A stretch of DNA of 64,000 nt from Antedon mediterranea (taxonomy: Eukaryota > Echinodermata > Crinoidea > Comatulida > Antedonidae): positions 27,391,795 through 27,455,794 of the forward strand of contig NC_092670.1 in assembly GCF_964355755.1 (NCBI RefSeq). The letters run 5' to 3'. This document shows positions 45,909-58,365 of this stretch, piece by piece. The notes under the pieces are model-generated. The model saw nothing but the letters and a program-made list of their open reading frames with translations, was not told where the DNA came from and searched no databases. Position 1 is the first letter of the stretch, and each line of letters opens with the position of its first letter. Position numbers and translations under genes: made by a program.

Positions 45909-48900
45909 TTAATATAGTATTTAAAAACGTTTTTGACCATTTTGAGCATTTCGACAAAAATTATTCACACAAAACAGCAAAGTGTACAGAATAGCTTCAA
46001 ATCGCATTTGGAGACGTTTTAGACCATTTTGTGATTTCCCAAAAAACTTGTTAACATAAAAACACCAAAGTGCTAAGAATAGCTTCAAATCGCATTTGGA
46101 GACATTTTAGACCTTTTTGTGATTTTTGAAAAAACTTGTTAACATAAAAACACCAAAGTGCTTAGAATAGCTTCAAATCGCATTTGGAGACGTTTTAGAC
46201 CATTTTGTGATTTTCGAAAAAACTTGTTAACATAAAAACCCCAAAGTGCTTAGAATAGCTTCAAATCGCATTTGGAGACGTTTTAGACCACTTTGTGATT
46301 TTCTAAAAAACTTGTTATTAACATAAAAACATCAAAGTGTACAGAATAGCTTCAAATCGCATTTGGAGACCTTTTAGACCATTTTGTGATTTTGGAAAAA
46401 ACTTGTTAACATAAAAACACAAAAGTGCTAAGAATAGCTTCAAATCGCATTTGGAGACGTTTTAGACCATTTTGTGATTTTCGAAAAAACTTGTTAACAT
46501 AAAAACACCAAATTGCTTAGAATAGCTTAAAATCGCATTTGGAGACGTTTTATACCATTTTGTGATTTTCGAAAAAACTTGTTAACATAAAAACACCAAA
46601 GTGCTTAGAATAGCTTCAAATCGCATTTGGAGACGTTTTAGACCATTTTGTGATTTTTGAAATAACTTGTTAACATAAAAACACCAAAGTGCTTAGAATA
46701 GCTTCAAATCGCATTTGGAGACGTTTTAGACCATTTTGTGATTTTCGAAAAAACTTGTTAACATAAAAACACAAAATTGCTTAGAATAGCTTCAAATCGC
46801 ATTTGGAGACGTTTTACACCATTTTGTAATTTTCGAAAAAACTTGTTAACATAAAAACACCAAAGTGCTTAGAATAGCTTCAAATCGCATTTGGAGACGT
46901 TTTAGACCATTTTGTGATTTTAGAAAAAACTTCTTAACATAAAAACACCAAATTGCTTAGAATAGCTTAAAATCGCATTTGGAGACATTTTAGACCTTTT
47001 TGTGATTTTCGAAAAAACTTGTTAACATAAAAACACCAACAAAGTGCTTAGAATAGCTTCAAATCGCATTTGGAGACGTTTTAGACCATTTTGTGATTTT
47101 CGAAAAAACTTATTAACATAAAAACACAAAAGTGCTTAGAATAGCTTCAAATCGCATTCGGAGACGTTTTACACCATTTTGTGATTTTCGAAAAAACTTG
47201 TTAACATAAAAACACCAAAGTGCTTAGAATAGCTTCAAATCGCATTTGGAGACGTTTTAGACCACTTTGTGATTTTCGAAAAAACTTGTTAACATAAAAA
47301 CATCAAAGTGTACAGAATAGCTTCAAATCGCATTTGGAGACGTTTTAGACCATTTTATGATTTTCTAAAAAACTTGTTAACATAAAAACACAAAAGTGCT
47401 AAGAATAGCTTCAAATCGCATTTGGAGACGTTTTAGACCATTTTGTGATTTTCGAAAAAACTTGTTAACATAAAAACACCAAATTGCTTAGAATAGCTTA
47501 AAATCGCATTTGGTGACGTTTTAGACCATTTTGTCATTTTCGAAAAAACTTGTTAACATAAAAACACCAAAGTGCTTAGAATAGCTTCAATTCGCATTTT
47601 GAGACGTTTTAGACCATTTTGTGATTTTCGAAAAAACTTGTAAACATAAAAACACCAAAGTGCTTAGAAAAGCTTAAAATCGCATTTGGAGACATTTTAG
47701 ACCATTTTGTGATTTTCGAAAAAACTTGTTAACATAAAAACACAAAAGTACTTAGAATAGCTTCAAATCGCATTTGGAGACGTTTTAGACCATTTTGTGA
47801 TTTTCGAAAAAACTGTTAACATAAAAAGACCAAATTGCTTAGAATAGCTTAAAATCGCATTTGGAGACGTTTTATACCATTTTGTGATTTTCGAAAAAAC
47901 TTGTTAACATAAAAACACCAAAGTGCTTAGAATAGCTTCAAATCGCATTTGAAGACGTTTTAGACCATTTTGTGATTTTCGAAAAAACTTGTTAACATAA
48001 AAACACCAAATTGCTTAGAATAGCTTAAAATCGCATTTGGAGACGTTTTAGACCATTTTGTCATTTTCGAAAAAACTTGTTAACATAAAAACACCAAAGT
48101 GCTTAGAATAGCTTCAATTCGCATTTTGAGACGTTTTAGACCATTTTGTGATTTTCGAAAAAACTTGTAAACATAAAAACACCAAAGTGCTTAGAAAAGC
48201 TTAAAATCGCATTTGGAGACATTTTAGACCATTTTGTGATTTTCGAAAAAACTTGTTAACATAAAAACACAAAAGTACTTAGAATAGCTTCAAATCGCAT
48301 TTGGAGACGTTTTAGACCATTTTGTGATTTTCGAAAAAACTGTTAACATAAAAAGACCAAATTGCTTAGAATAGCTTAAAATCGCATTTGGAGACGTTTT
48401 ATACCATTTTGTGATTTTCGAAAAAACTTGTTAACATAAAAACACCAAAGTGCTTAGAATAGCTTCAAATCGCATTTGAAGACGTTTTAGACCATTTTGT
48501 GATTTTCGAAAAAACTTGTTAACACAAAAACACCAAAGTGCTTAGAATAGCTTAAAATCGCATTTGGAGACGTTTTAGACCATTTTGTGATTTTCGAAAT
48601 AACTTGTTAACATAAAAACACCAAAGTGTTAAGAATAGCTTGAAATCGCAATTGGAGACATTTTAGACCATTTTGTGATTTTCGAAAAAACTTGTTAACA
48701 TAAAAACACCAAAGTGCTTAGAATAGCTTCAAATCGCATTTGGAGACGTTTTACACCATTTTGTGATTTTCGAAAAAACTTGTTAACACAAAAACACCAA
48801 AGTGCTTAGAATAGCTTAAAATCGCATTTGGAGACGTTTTAGACCATTTTGTGATTTTCGAAATAACTTGTTAACATAAAAACACCAAAGTGTTATGAAT

Positions 48901-49152
48901 AGCTTGAAATCGCAATTGGAGACATTTTAGACCATTTTGTGATTTTCGAAAAAACTTGTTAACATAAAAACACCAAAGTGCTTAGAATAGCTTAAAATCG
49001 CATTTGGAGACGTTTTAGACCATTTTGTGATTTTCGAAATAACTTGTTAACATAAAAACACCAAAGTGCTAAGAATAGCTTGAAATCGCATTTGGAGACG
49101 TTTTAGACCATTTTGTGATTTTCGAAATAACTTGTTAACATAAAAACACCAA
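45909..49152. repeat. 88-bp satellite array, second block
   Basis: About 37 monomers resuming exactly where the first block broke. A six-monomer (528-bp) duplication is visible: the TTTTGTCATTTTCG monomer recurs near 47530 and 48058, and the CAATTCGCATTTTGAGACG monomer near 47588 and 48116. Confidence 0.92.
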
Positions 49153-49984
49153 GGCCCGTATTCATGAAAGGGGACTAACTTTAGTCCTGGATTATCTCTG
49201 GATTTAGTCCTGGACTATTTTGAAATGGTATTCATGAAAGGGGACTAACTTTAGTCCTGGACTAAACCTGGACTAAAACCGGCAAAAGATAGTCCACCCA
49301 AGGGGTAGGTTTAAGAAAGTTAGTCCTGGACTATCTCAAGAATAGCTCGAAAAAAATGGCGGCCTGAGGTAAGGTAGGTTACAAGTGTGACAACTTTAAA
49401 ACGGTATTTAAGAAGCAAAATAATAATAATCATTTTTATTTGTATCAAATTAATAATTAAAACGTATATTTAATATAATAAAGTACTTTAGAAAGTAAAA
49501 AAATTATATTTAGTAAGTTGATTTAGTGTGTTTAATCTAGGCCCAAAATCTAGGCCCACAGCTTTAATTCTGACAGCGCTTGCCCAGGGCGATATTGCCT
49601 AGCAACCACCCTATACGGCTAGTGTTAAAATGATTTTTTCTTCATTAAGCGCACATTTAACTTATTTAAAGATGTAAATCACATTATATATAATCTTAGT
49701 TTGTAATAGATTTTACATTATTAACATTTTTGTTTAAAATGATGTTAGAGGGATATAGCCTAGCTAGCTAGACCGCAGTCTAAAGTAAAGCCTATTTAAG
49801 CTAGGCCTACACTTTACTAGGCCTCTCTAGACTATGCCACAAATGGTGGGCATTGCAAGGCCCTACTTCAGGTAGTCAGTAAACAGTACTCTTATTCTAT
49901 TGTAGGCATACATTGTATTACTTAGTTAGCCTTGTCTAGGCCTAGACTGGAATGAATGCAGTGTTAGGTATTTTCAAAACATTG

Positions 49985-50455
49985 GATCAATTTACATAGA
50001 GCATCCTGTTGAATTAATTTTAATTTGGCATAATAAATGCAATAGGCCTAGGCTAATTAATAGTTAGTAGTAATAATAGATGTATATATTTTAATATCAT
50101 TTATTTATTTTTCTATTTGGTTTAGACAGCTGAAGAAATGTCTGGTTAATATTATATGCCTCCACTACTGTCCTAGTTACATGGAATTCTGCTGGTCAGG
50201 TAAGGTATTAATAAGATAAAAATAAAACAATTTACATACAACCTGTTGAATTAAATTTAATTTGGCATAATTCAATGTAAATAGGCCTAGGCTAGGAATA
50301 GTTTCAATATTTTTTAGATAATATAGTTTAATTTCATTTATTTTTCTATTGGTTTCGACTGCTGAACACATATCTGGTCAATATTATATGCCTCCTCCAC
50401 TACCGTCCTGTTAGGCTACATGGAATGATGCTGTTGGTCATGTAAGGTAATAATA
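49985..50455. repeat. Diverged ~230-bp tandem duplication inside the TIR element
   Basis: Two copies share, in order, CCTGTTGAATTAA, AATTTGGCATAAT, ATAGGCCTAGGCTA, ATTATATGCCTCC and GGTCA(G/T)GTAAGGTA. Confidence 0.75.
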
Positions 50456-51689
50456 TAAAGACAACTATTTAAAATGTATTAATAAATTGTCTAAAAAAAT
50501 TGCATCCTGCGAACTAAAAAAATCCTGGATCCACCGCACCGCACCGCACCGCATCCACTGCATAGAATATCTAGGAAGGCCTGATTTCTGGATATTTTCA
50601 TCATATTAAGTTAAGCAGTATTATTTATAAAAAAAATGGAGAGAGTATTGTGACAAATTATCTAGGCTTGTAAGCCTACAGTTTTTGTTGGCCAGGGAAA
50701 AAGATTGTCTATCGTCTACCGCTATTATCTGTACTGTGTTAATTAAAGTTTGGATGTAATATCATTTAACATTATTTAATTATTTTTAGATACAATTGCT
50801 AACAAACCTGGATGGAGCGCAATAATCATGCAGAGAGAAAAGGACTACCAAAATAATTGTATATCAAGCAAGTTGTACTTGTGTAGTAATAAATGAAAAT
50901 AAGAATATCCATATAAAAACAACAAATGAAACTTTTTAAATTACTGTATTGTTTTATTCAAAAACAGTAAATAAATAAATAAAAATACCATATTATTACT
51001 GTAGTTTTGTCAGCATGTACATTCATGTTCAGATCACAGAATTATGTTCAATTTTTATTTAGATAAATAATTTGTGACTGAAATACATATATATATACAA
51101 TTGTCATCAAAATAAATAGTTTTGTTTATACTTAAAGATGGTCATCATGTCTTGAATTATTTATGTCCGATTCTCAATTCTGCAGTCGAGCCAGTTTATA
51201 CTCTGTGATAATTTTGCAATCACAGCTCCAACAATGAAAATAGTAGTATAATAACAGTATTTAAACAATGTTGATGCCTTGCTAACTTGAAAATCTGTGT
51301 AGATAAAAAAAGAGGAAATTTACAATAAATATTGGAAATTAGTAACTGTATTATTGTTTTAAATTTTGCAGTAAATTCTTTTATATTTTCCTGTGAAATT
51401 ACTTTTTAATCAATATTTCTTTTTAACATGGTTTTCTTATTTCTCTGTTTTTTGTTTGCTTTGCTATATTTATTTGTTTGTTTTATGTATTTATATGAGG
51501 GCCCCTTGAATTATGGTCATTATGCATACTGTATGCTAGGTTCACCATTTAACAAAAAACAAATAAAACATTTGAAATAATTATATATAAAAGGTAGTGC
51601 ACTATTTAAATGTGATATCTCATTGTAAATCTTATTGAACACAGATCTTCAATTAAATAATGCATGTTATTGTTATGCCTACTACCAGG

Positions 51690-52280
51690 AGAGACTACCC
51701 TGGCCAGTAGCTAGTATAGTAGAAGGCAGGCTATTGCTCTACTCTAGTCTAGTAGTAGTAGGAAATAGATAGGCAAGGTTGCAGTTAGCTAGGTTAGGCC
51801 TATTTTTTTTTTATTTAATCATATTATTATTATTATGAATCAACCTATGTACTGTAACAGATCAATTAATAATAACAAATGATGAACCCATTTTTTAAAG
51901 CAAAATATAAAAAAAGGACAAAATTAGTAGTACTACTAGCTAGGCCTAGGCTAGAACTAGTAGTAGTAGCAGTAGTAGGAGTCTGCCTATAATCCTCCTA
52001 TATATAATTATAAATATAGGCCTTGTAGTTAGCTAGTTATTAGGCTAGTCTAGATCTAAAGAGTGGACAGTAGTTACTACTGGAACTAGGCCTAGGCTAG
52101 GTAACAGGCCATAGTTTTAGTGAAACTAGTGTAGGACTAGAATAGTGGGTGGGAATACTAGGCCTAGATAGTAGTTGCGCCTAGGCTAGTCTAGGTAGGC
52201 CCAGCTAGAGAGAGGTAGACTAGGCCTAGCTAGTCCAACAAGGTAGGCCTACCTAGCCTTTAGGCTAGGCTAGCTAGGCC
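51690..52280. repeat. AGGCCTAG/TAGTAG-rich island
   Basis: Dense TAGGCCTAGGCTAG, TAGTAGTAG and GCTAGCTAGG words. They are non-coding and similar to the island at 28005-28180. Confidence 0.7.
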
Positions 52281-52749
52281 TGAAGTTCGCCTTAAAATTC
52301 AAATAAATTTACACAAGACTCAGGGTCTTCTTTAAATATTCAAGACTTACTTTGTTTTCCAATAATTTCATTTATGCTTCTGGTTTAATGGCAAAATTAG
52401 TTGTTTTATGTTACTATTTATTCATCAGGCATCTGTCACACGTGTTACACGTACTGTGTGTGCAGAACCTATAATCTGACCTCTAGTTGAACTTGTGCAG
52501 GGTAAATTATACCCTGGACGCGTAGTACGCGAATGTAATGCTAGCGTGTTTAGAACAAGTTTAGAAGGAAACATCATGGACCACCTAGCTGCTGTAATTT
52601 TCCGTGGCTTAATCCAGGACTATTTAGTCCAGGTTTCATGAATACCATATCAAGGATAGTCCAGGATTATCCTTAGTCCTGGACTAGATAGTCCAGGACT
52701 AAGGATAGTCCAGGACTAAAGATAGTCCCTTTTCATGAATACCAGCCCT

Positions 52750-53494
52750 AAGTGTTAAGAATAGCTTGAAATCGCAATTGGAGACATTTTAGACCATTTT
52801 GTGTATTTCGAAAAAACTCGTTAACATAAAAACACCAAAGTGCTTAGAATTGCTTCAAATCGCATTTGGAGACGTTTTAGACCATTTTGTGATTTTCTAA
52901 AAAAGTTGTTAACATAAAAACATCAAAGTGCTTAAAATCACATTAGAAACCGTTTTAGACCATTTTGAGCATTTCGATAAAACTTTTCACACAAAAACAT
53001 CAAAGAGCACAAAATAGCTTAATATCGTATTTTAAAACGTTTTTGACCATTTTGAGCATTTCGACAAAAATTATTCACACAAAACAGCAAAGTGTACAGA
53101 ATAGCTTCAAATCGCATTTGGAGACGTTTTAGACCATTTTGTGATTTTCAAAAAAACCTGTTAACATAAAAACACAAAAGTGCTTAGAATAGCTTCAAAT
53201 CGCATTTGGAGACGTTTTAGACCATTTTGTGATTTTCGAAAAAACTTGTTAACATAAAAACACAAAAGTGCTTAGAATAGCTTCAAATCGCATTTGGAGA
53301 CGTTTTAGACCATTTTGTGATTTTCGAAAAAAATTGTTAACATAAAAACACCAAATTGCTTAGAATATCTTCAAATCGCATTTGGAGACGTTTAAGACCA
53401 TTTTGTGATTTTCGAAAAAACTTGTTAACATAAAAACACCAAAGTGCTTATAATAGCTTAAAATCGCATTTGGAGACGTTTTAGACCATTAGGT
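52750..53494. repeat. 88-bp satellite array, third block
   Basis: About 8.5 monomers between two insertions, including one divergent pair. The final monomer is cut at CCATTAGGT by the Ty3 element. The same run of variants, uninterrupted, is seen near 59260-59700. Confidence 0.9.
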
Positions 53495-53860
53495 TGTAGC
53501 AGACCTACCACATAGCTATTAAACAATTCAACATTTACTTTTAATTTGATTATTTGTACATCCTCTATATATCTCTTTATTTAACCTCACATTGACAGGT
53601 TACCTTCCTGTTACCTTCACTTTTCTAGCTAATGGATTTTAAGAATGTTAATGACTCTAACAGAAAACCACATTAATTCTCTTAATCCTAATTGGTCAGA
53701 TGAGATGGGCCAAGCCCAATATTACCATGCACTGACCACATTATTAACACACTCTTTTCTCAACCAGCATCTTAGCTACACCGTTTATTGCTCTGTCTTA
53801 TCAAATACTGTATACATTTAGTAGTTGTTTTGTTTTACCGTTGCGCCGACAATTACTAAA
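53495..53860 (+). repeat. 5' LTR of Ty3-type element
   Basis: Begins TGTAGCAGACCTACC and ends CAATTACTAAA. TATATAT near 53565 is a candidate core promoter element. Its pairing with the 3' LTR is full-length. Confidence 0.95.
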
Positions 53861-53861
53861 G

Positions 53862-53875
53862 TGGTGACCCTCGAC
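53862..53875 (+). promoter_or_regulatory. Primer-binding site
   Basis: TGGTGACCCTCGAC starts one base after the 5' LTR, the canonical position for minus-strand priming by a tRNA 3' end. The tRNA was not identified. Confidence 0.75.
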
Positions 53876-53900
53876 TTTCTTATACCGAATTTAACTTAAA

Positions 53901-54833
53901 ATGGAAGGACAACAGCAACAACGACAGCTACCGCAACCTCCAGCACAACCCCAGCACCAGGAACAACCTGTGGTGCCCGCTCCTGACGCAGCAACCGTCA
54001 ACAGGCCAATTTCTTCGGTAGCGTTGAAACTGCCTCCATACTGGCCCAATGATCCGATATTGTGGTTCACCCAAGTGGAAGCACAGTTCACAACGCGTGG
54101 GATTACAGTAGATGCTACAAAATACGCTTACTTAGTCGGATCATTGCAACCTGAAATTGCGCAGGAAGTTCGGGATCTACTTCTCAACCCGCCTACTGAT
54201 AACAGGTATGTGAACTTGAAAGATACCTTAATACGTCGGACAACTGACTCCGACCAACAGCGCCTCCGCCAACTCCTGACGGCCGAGGAGTTGGGGGATA
54301 GGAAACCGTCGCAATTATACCGACGGATGTTACAACTCTTAGGCGACAGGCCACTTGAATCTTCAATTATGAAACAACTATTCTTAAGTCGCCTCCCAAC
54401 TAATGTACAGCTTATCCTAGCTTCAACCAAGGATGAGTTGGACCTGGGAAGCTTGACATCATTGGCTGACAAAATTATTGAAGTATCTGTAACTGCAACT
54501 GCGCCAACAAGTGTATCGGCAGTACACACGGACAATACACCCTCCTTGTCTGCGACCCTTGAAAACCTGCAAAAACAGATTCAACAACTGTCGACGCAAG
54601 TTAATTCCTTGCAATCTGACCGACGGCACAACAGATATCAAAGTCGCAGCACAAGTCGACATCGAAATCGATCGAGTGGTAGGCATTCATCTCCTGCTCA
54701 ACCTAACAGTACCAATCGCTCAGCTCAACATTCAAACAACACTCCTCAACTCTGTTGGTACCATGAAAAATTTGGAGTAAATGCTCGAAAATGCAATCCG
54801 CCGTGTTCGGAAAACTCCAACGCCGACAACTAA
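53901..54833 (+). CDS. gag: Gag polyprotein of Ty3-type element
   Basis: 310 codons, ATG 40 bp after the LTR. Residues 1-35 are Gln/Pro-rich. Residues 43-200 ([15 protein letters not shown] through LADKIIEVS) look like the capsid-type domain of Ty3 gag. Residues 217-240 form a short heptad-like helix ([19 protein letters not shown]). Residues 241-275 are Arg/Ser-rich and probably bind nucleic acid. Near the end [18 protein letters not shown] (285-302) is the Cys/His motif in place of a CCHC knuckle. Gag would form the particle that packages the element RNA in the cytoplasm. No stop or shift is seen. The pol frame overlaps the 3' end in the -1 phase, so pol expression needs a -1 shift or a separate start; I see no canonical slippery heptamer. 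Confidence 0.92.
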   Translation: MEGQQQQRQLPQPPAQPQHQEQPVVPAPDAATVNRPISSVALKLPPYWPNDPILWFTQVEAQFTTRGITVDATKYAYLVGSLQPEIAQEVRDLLLNPPTDNRYVNLKDTLIRRTTDSDQQRLRQLLTAEELGDRKPSQLYRRMLQLLGDRPLESSIMKQLFLSRLPTNVQLILASTKDELDLGSLTSLADKIIEVSVTATAPTSVSAVHTDNTPSLSATLENLQKQIQQLSTQVNSLQSDRRHNRYQSRSTSRHRNRSSGRHSSPAQPNSTNRSAQHSNNTPQLCWYHEKFGVNARKCNPPCSENSNADN

Positions 54834-57800
54834 ATGCGACGAATGTTGCTGGCCGTCAAATCGTAAGTCGCCTTTTCTTTATTGTTAATCAATTATCCAA
54901 ACAACGTTTCCTCATAGACACTGGGGCAGAAGTTAGCGTTGTTCCACCTACTCGCCATGAGCGTCTACATAGGCGACAAGAGTGTACTTTGACTGCCGCA
55001 AATAATACATCTATCAACACTTATGGACATCGCTCTGTAACCTTAGACTTAGGTTTGAGACGAACATCTCAATGGTTATTTGTTGTCGCAGACGTCACAC
55101 ACCCCATCATAGGGGCTGATTTTTTAAGACATTTTGGACTGTTAGTCGATATGAATAATCGACGACTCATTGACACTACCACCAACCTGAGTATTCAAGG
55201 TGTCGCCTCCAAAACTTCGCCTCTCGGTCTTATATTTACCACCCTTGAGGCTAAGTCCAATTGGGACTACATTCTTACAAAATTCCCAAACATTACACGC
55301 CCTTGTTATCAGGAAGCGTCGCTAAAACACGATGTGACACATCATATTCAGACCCATGGTCCACCAATTTCGTCACATCCTCGACGGCTCGCACATGACC
55401 GCTGCAAAACAGCCAGACATGAATTTGAACACATGATGCAGCTTGGAATTATACGCCCCTCTAAAAGTAACTGGGCATCACCTTTACATATGGTGCCTAA
55501 GAAAACTCCTGGGGATTGGCGTCCCTGTGGGGATTATCGAGCATTGAACAATGCTACTGTTGCAGATCGGTATCCTATCCCGTACATGCACGATTTTACA
55601 GCATCTCTGCACGGATCCACTATATTTTCTAAGATTGATCTCGTCCGAGCTTACCATCAGATACCAGTTGAACCTGCTGATGTTCATAAAACAGCAATTA
55701 CTACACCATTTGGACTTTTTGAATTTGTTAGAATGCCATTTGGCCTCCGCAATGCCGCTCAAACTTTTCAACGTTTTATTGATCAGGTAACGCGTGGATT
55801 GGATTTTTGCTACGCTTATATCGACGACCTGCTTGTTGCCAGTTCCAACGCCGAGGAACACGAAACTCATCTTCATCAACTATTCACACGTCTTAATGAG
55901 TATGGCGTTGTTCTCAACCCAGCGAAATGCCAATTTGGAGTTTCGTCACTCGAGTTTCTTGGACATCATGTTGATTCGCAAGGTGTCCGACCACTTAAAG
56001 TAAAGGTCGAAGCGATACAAAACTTTCCACAACCAACTTCTTTACGCAAACTACGTGAATTCCTTGGACTTATTAACTTTTATAGGCGATTTATACCGCA
56101 GTGTGCCCAGATTTTACAACCTGTCACAGCTCTACTTGTTGGGGCAGGTAAGAAACAGGATCTGGTATGGACCGACGCAGCTTTATTGGGATTTAATAAT
56201 ATTAAAGTCGCCCTCGCAAGTGCTACACTTCTCACCCATCCGCAGCCAGATGCACCTTTAAGTATCATGGTTGACGCTTCGGATGTGGCCATAGGGGGTA
56301 TACTACAACAATGCATTGACAACAATTGGCAACCTATTTCATTTTTCTCACAGAAGTTGAAACCAGCGCAGACGCGATACAGCACATTTGGTCGTGAACT
56401 TTTGGCGGCATACCTTTCAGTTAAACATTTTCGTCATTCACTTGAAGGACGCTCATTTCATATTTTTACTGACCATAAGCCACTTGTGTATGCTTTACTC
56501 GCCAAACCAAATCGTCACTCGCCACGCGAAATCCGTCATCTCGATTTCATATCTCAATTCACAACGGACATACGCCATGTGAGTGGAAAAGCTAATGCAG
56601 CAGCTGATGCATTGTCGCGAATCGAACTTAATACTTTCAGTCACAACACAACTACCATTGTTGATTTTAGTCTTATCGCTGCTGCACAAAAGAATGACGA
56701 TGAATTGCACAAGCTACTTGAATCACCGTTTTCACTACAATTTCAAAACTTTCCAATTCCAACTTCTGACTCTACAATTCTTTGTGATATTTCCAAAGGC
56801 AATCCACGTCCATATATCCCACAAGAATTCAGACGCATAATATTTGACACTCTACATTCGCTATCACATCCTGGTATACGAGCAACACAACGTTTAATTA
56901 CTGACCGTTTCGTATGGCCAGCAATCAATCGTGATGTACGACGATGGTCTCAAACATGCATTCAATGTCAACGTTCCAAAGTACACCGGCACACCGTTTC
57001 GCCACTCTCTACTTTTTCTACACCTGACGCCCGTTTTGACCATGTACATATAGATATTGTTGGACCTCTCCCTCCATCAAATGGTTTTTCTTATTTACTC
57101 ACTTTTATCGATCGTTTTACTCGATGACCCGAAGCCGTACCTATTCCGGATATCACAGCCGATACTGTCGCACACGCATTTGTCAATCGATGGATCGCTT
57201 CATTCGGAATACCTTCAACCATTACAACAGATCGAGGAAGACAATTTGAATCTGCATTATTTCATTCACTCGCCAACTTACTAGGAACTAAGCACATTCA
57301 TACAACTGCCTACCATCCTATTGCGAACGGACTTGTAGAACGTTTTCATCGACATTTGAAGGGTTCTCTCAAAGCACATAATGATCACACTAAATGGACA
57401 GAACATTTACCTATAGTACTTTTAGGCATTCGTACAGCCCTTAAGGCTGATCTAGGTCATAGTGCAGCTGAACTTGTTTATGGCACTACTTTAAGATTAC
57501 CTGGACAATTCTTTAATTCAAACTCTGAACATTGTGATTATTCTAATTATATTGATAGATTGCGTGATAATATGAGTAAACTACGTCCCACACCTACCCG
57601 CACCAACTCTAACCGTAAATCCTATATCAATCAAGAAATATTTAATTGTACCCATGTTTTTGTGCGAAGGGACTCTGTTCGAAAACCCTTACAACGTCCA
57701 TATGATGGTCCATTTAAGGTATTAAGTCGAACAGACAAACACTTTGTTCTCGATCTAAATGGTCGACAGGACACAGTCAGTATTGATCGCTTAAAGGTAG

Positions 57801-57976
57801 CTCATTTGGATACTGATATATTTAAAAGCCAAGAGCAAACCCTCACTCCCAAGCTACAAGCATCACCCCTAGTCAAACCAACCAACCCGTCACCCATTTT
57901 GGCAACCCCTCCCCGTACTACTCGTTCTGGTAGACATGTTCATTTCCCTCAACGTTTTGTCTCGTTCTATCATTAA
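54791..57976 (+). pseudogene. pol: Pol polyprotein (PR-RT-RH-IN) with one in-frame stop
   Basis: A frame of 1061 codons broken only by TGA at 57125-57127 (codon 779), where Ty3 integrases normally have Trp after DRFTR. Protease: [11 protein letters not shown] (Asp43) and IIGADFL (107-112). RT: about residues 210-390, with [26 protein letters not shown] and YIDDLLVA (343-350). RNase H: VDASD (494-498), GRELLAA (Glu536), TDHKPL (560-565) and AADALSR (604-610). Integrase: zinc finger H689, H693, C723, C726; core D755, then after the stop D814 and E850 (D-35-E). A GPY/F-type C-terminal module (RPYDGPFKVL) follows, with no chromodomain seen. The stop separates the first catalytic Asp from the other two, so integrase from this copy should be inactive unless the stop is read through. 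The Met at 54791 is nominal; the frame is open upstream within gag. Confidence 0.93.
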
Positions 57977-57986
57977 TTCTTTCACT

Positions 57987-57999
57987 GGAAGGGGGCTCC
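57987..57999 (+). promoter_or_regulatory. Polypurine tract
   Basis: GGAAGGGGGCTCC ends directly before the 3' LTR, as expected for plus-strand priming. Confidence 0.85.
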
Positions 58000-58365
58000 T
58001 GTAGCAGACCTACCACATAGCTATTAAACAATTCAACATTTACTTTTAATTTGATTATTTGTACATCCTCTATATATCTCTTTATTTAACCTCACATTGA
58101 CAGGTTACCTTCCTGTTACCTTCACTTTTCTAGCTAATGGAATTTAAGAATGTTAATGACTCTAACAGAAAACCACATTAATTCTCTTAATCCTAATTGG
58201 TCAGATGAGATGGGCCAAGCCCAATATTACCATGCACTGACCACATTATTAACACATTCTTTTCTCAACCAGCATCTTAGCTACACCGTTTATTGCTCTG
58301 TCTTATCAAATACTGTATACATTTAGTAGTTGTTTTGTTTTACCGTTGCGCCGACAATTACTAAA
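58000..58365 (+). repeat. 3' LTR of Ty3-type element
   Basis: Same 366-bp length as the 5' LTR. The two differences I see are GGAATTTAAG versus GGATTTTAAG, and ACACATTC versus ACACACTC. Confidence 0.95.

Larger units (their letters stand above)
49153..52749. mobile_element. DNA transposon-like element with long TIRs of repeated TAGTCC palindromes
   Basis: The left end is GGCCCGTATTCATGAAAGGG and the complement of the right end is AGGGCTGGTATTCATGAAAA. Both are followed by GGGACTA(A/T)CTTTAGTCCTGG. Both subterminal regions (about 49180-49340 and 52605-52735) carry many TAGTCC(A/T)GGACTA palindromes, candidate transposase-binding clusters. The satellite flanks rejoin to ACACCAAAGTGTTAAG, with at most a 1-bp duplication. 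The 3.6-kb interior has no recognisable transposase. It has a ~230-bp tandem duplication (49985-50455), a CCGCA microsatellite near 50530 and AGGCCTAG islands. GTATTCATGAA-type ends recall Harbinger/ISL2EU-like elements; the superfamily is unproven. Confidence 0.72.
53495..58365 (+). mobile_element. Young Ty3-type LTR retrotransposon, almost intact
   Basis: A 4871-bp element with two 366-bp LTRs that differ, by eye, at two positions. It has a primer site, a complete gag, a pol with protease-RT-RNase H-integrase order (Ty3 order) and a polypurine tract. AGGT flanks both ends (53491-53494 and 58366-58369) as the target duplication. The unoccupied paralogous site CCATTAGGTGATTTTCG is readable at about 59650. 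No envelope-like ORF follows pol. The only clear lesion is an in-frame TGA within integrase. Confidence 0.95.

Noticed and set aside
54128-56928. Numerous shadow ORFs on both strands over gag-pol
   Set aside because: They overlap the well-supported gag and pol frames and have no domain content.
57977-57999. An envelope-type third ORF downstream of pol
   Set aside because: Only 23 bp separate the pol stop from the 3' LTR, so there is no room for one.
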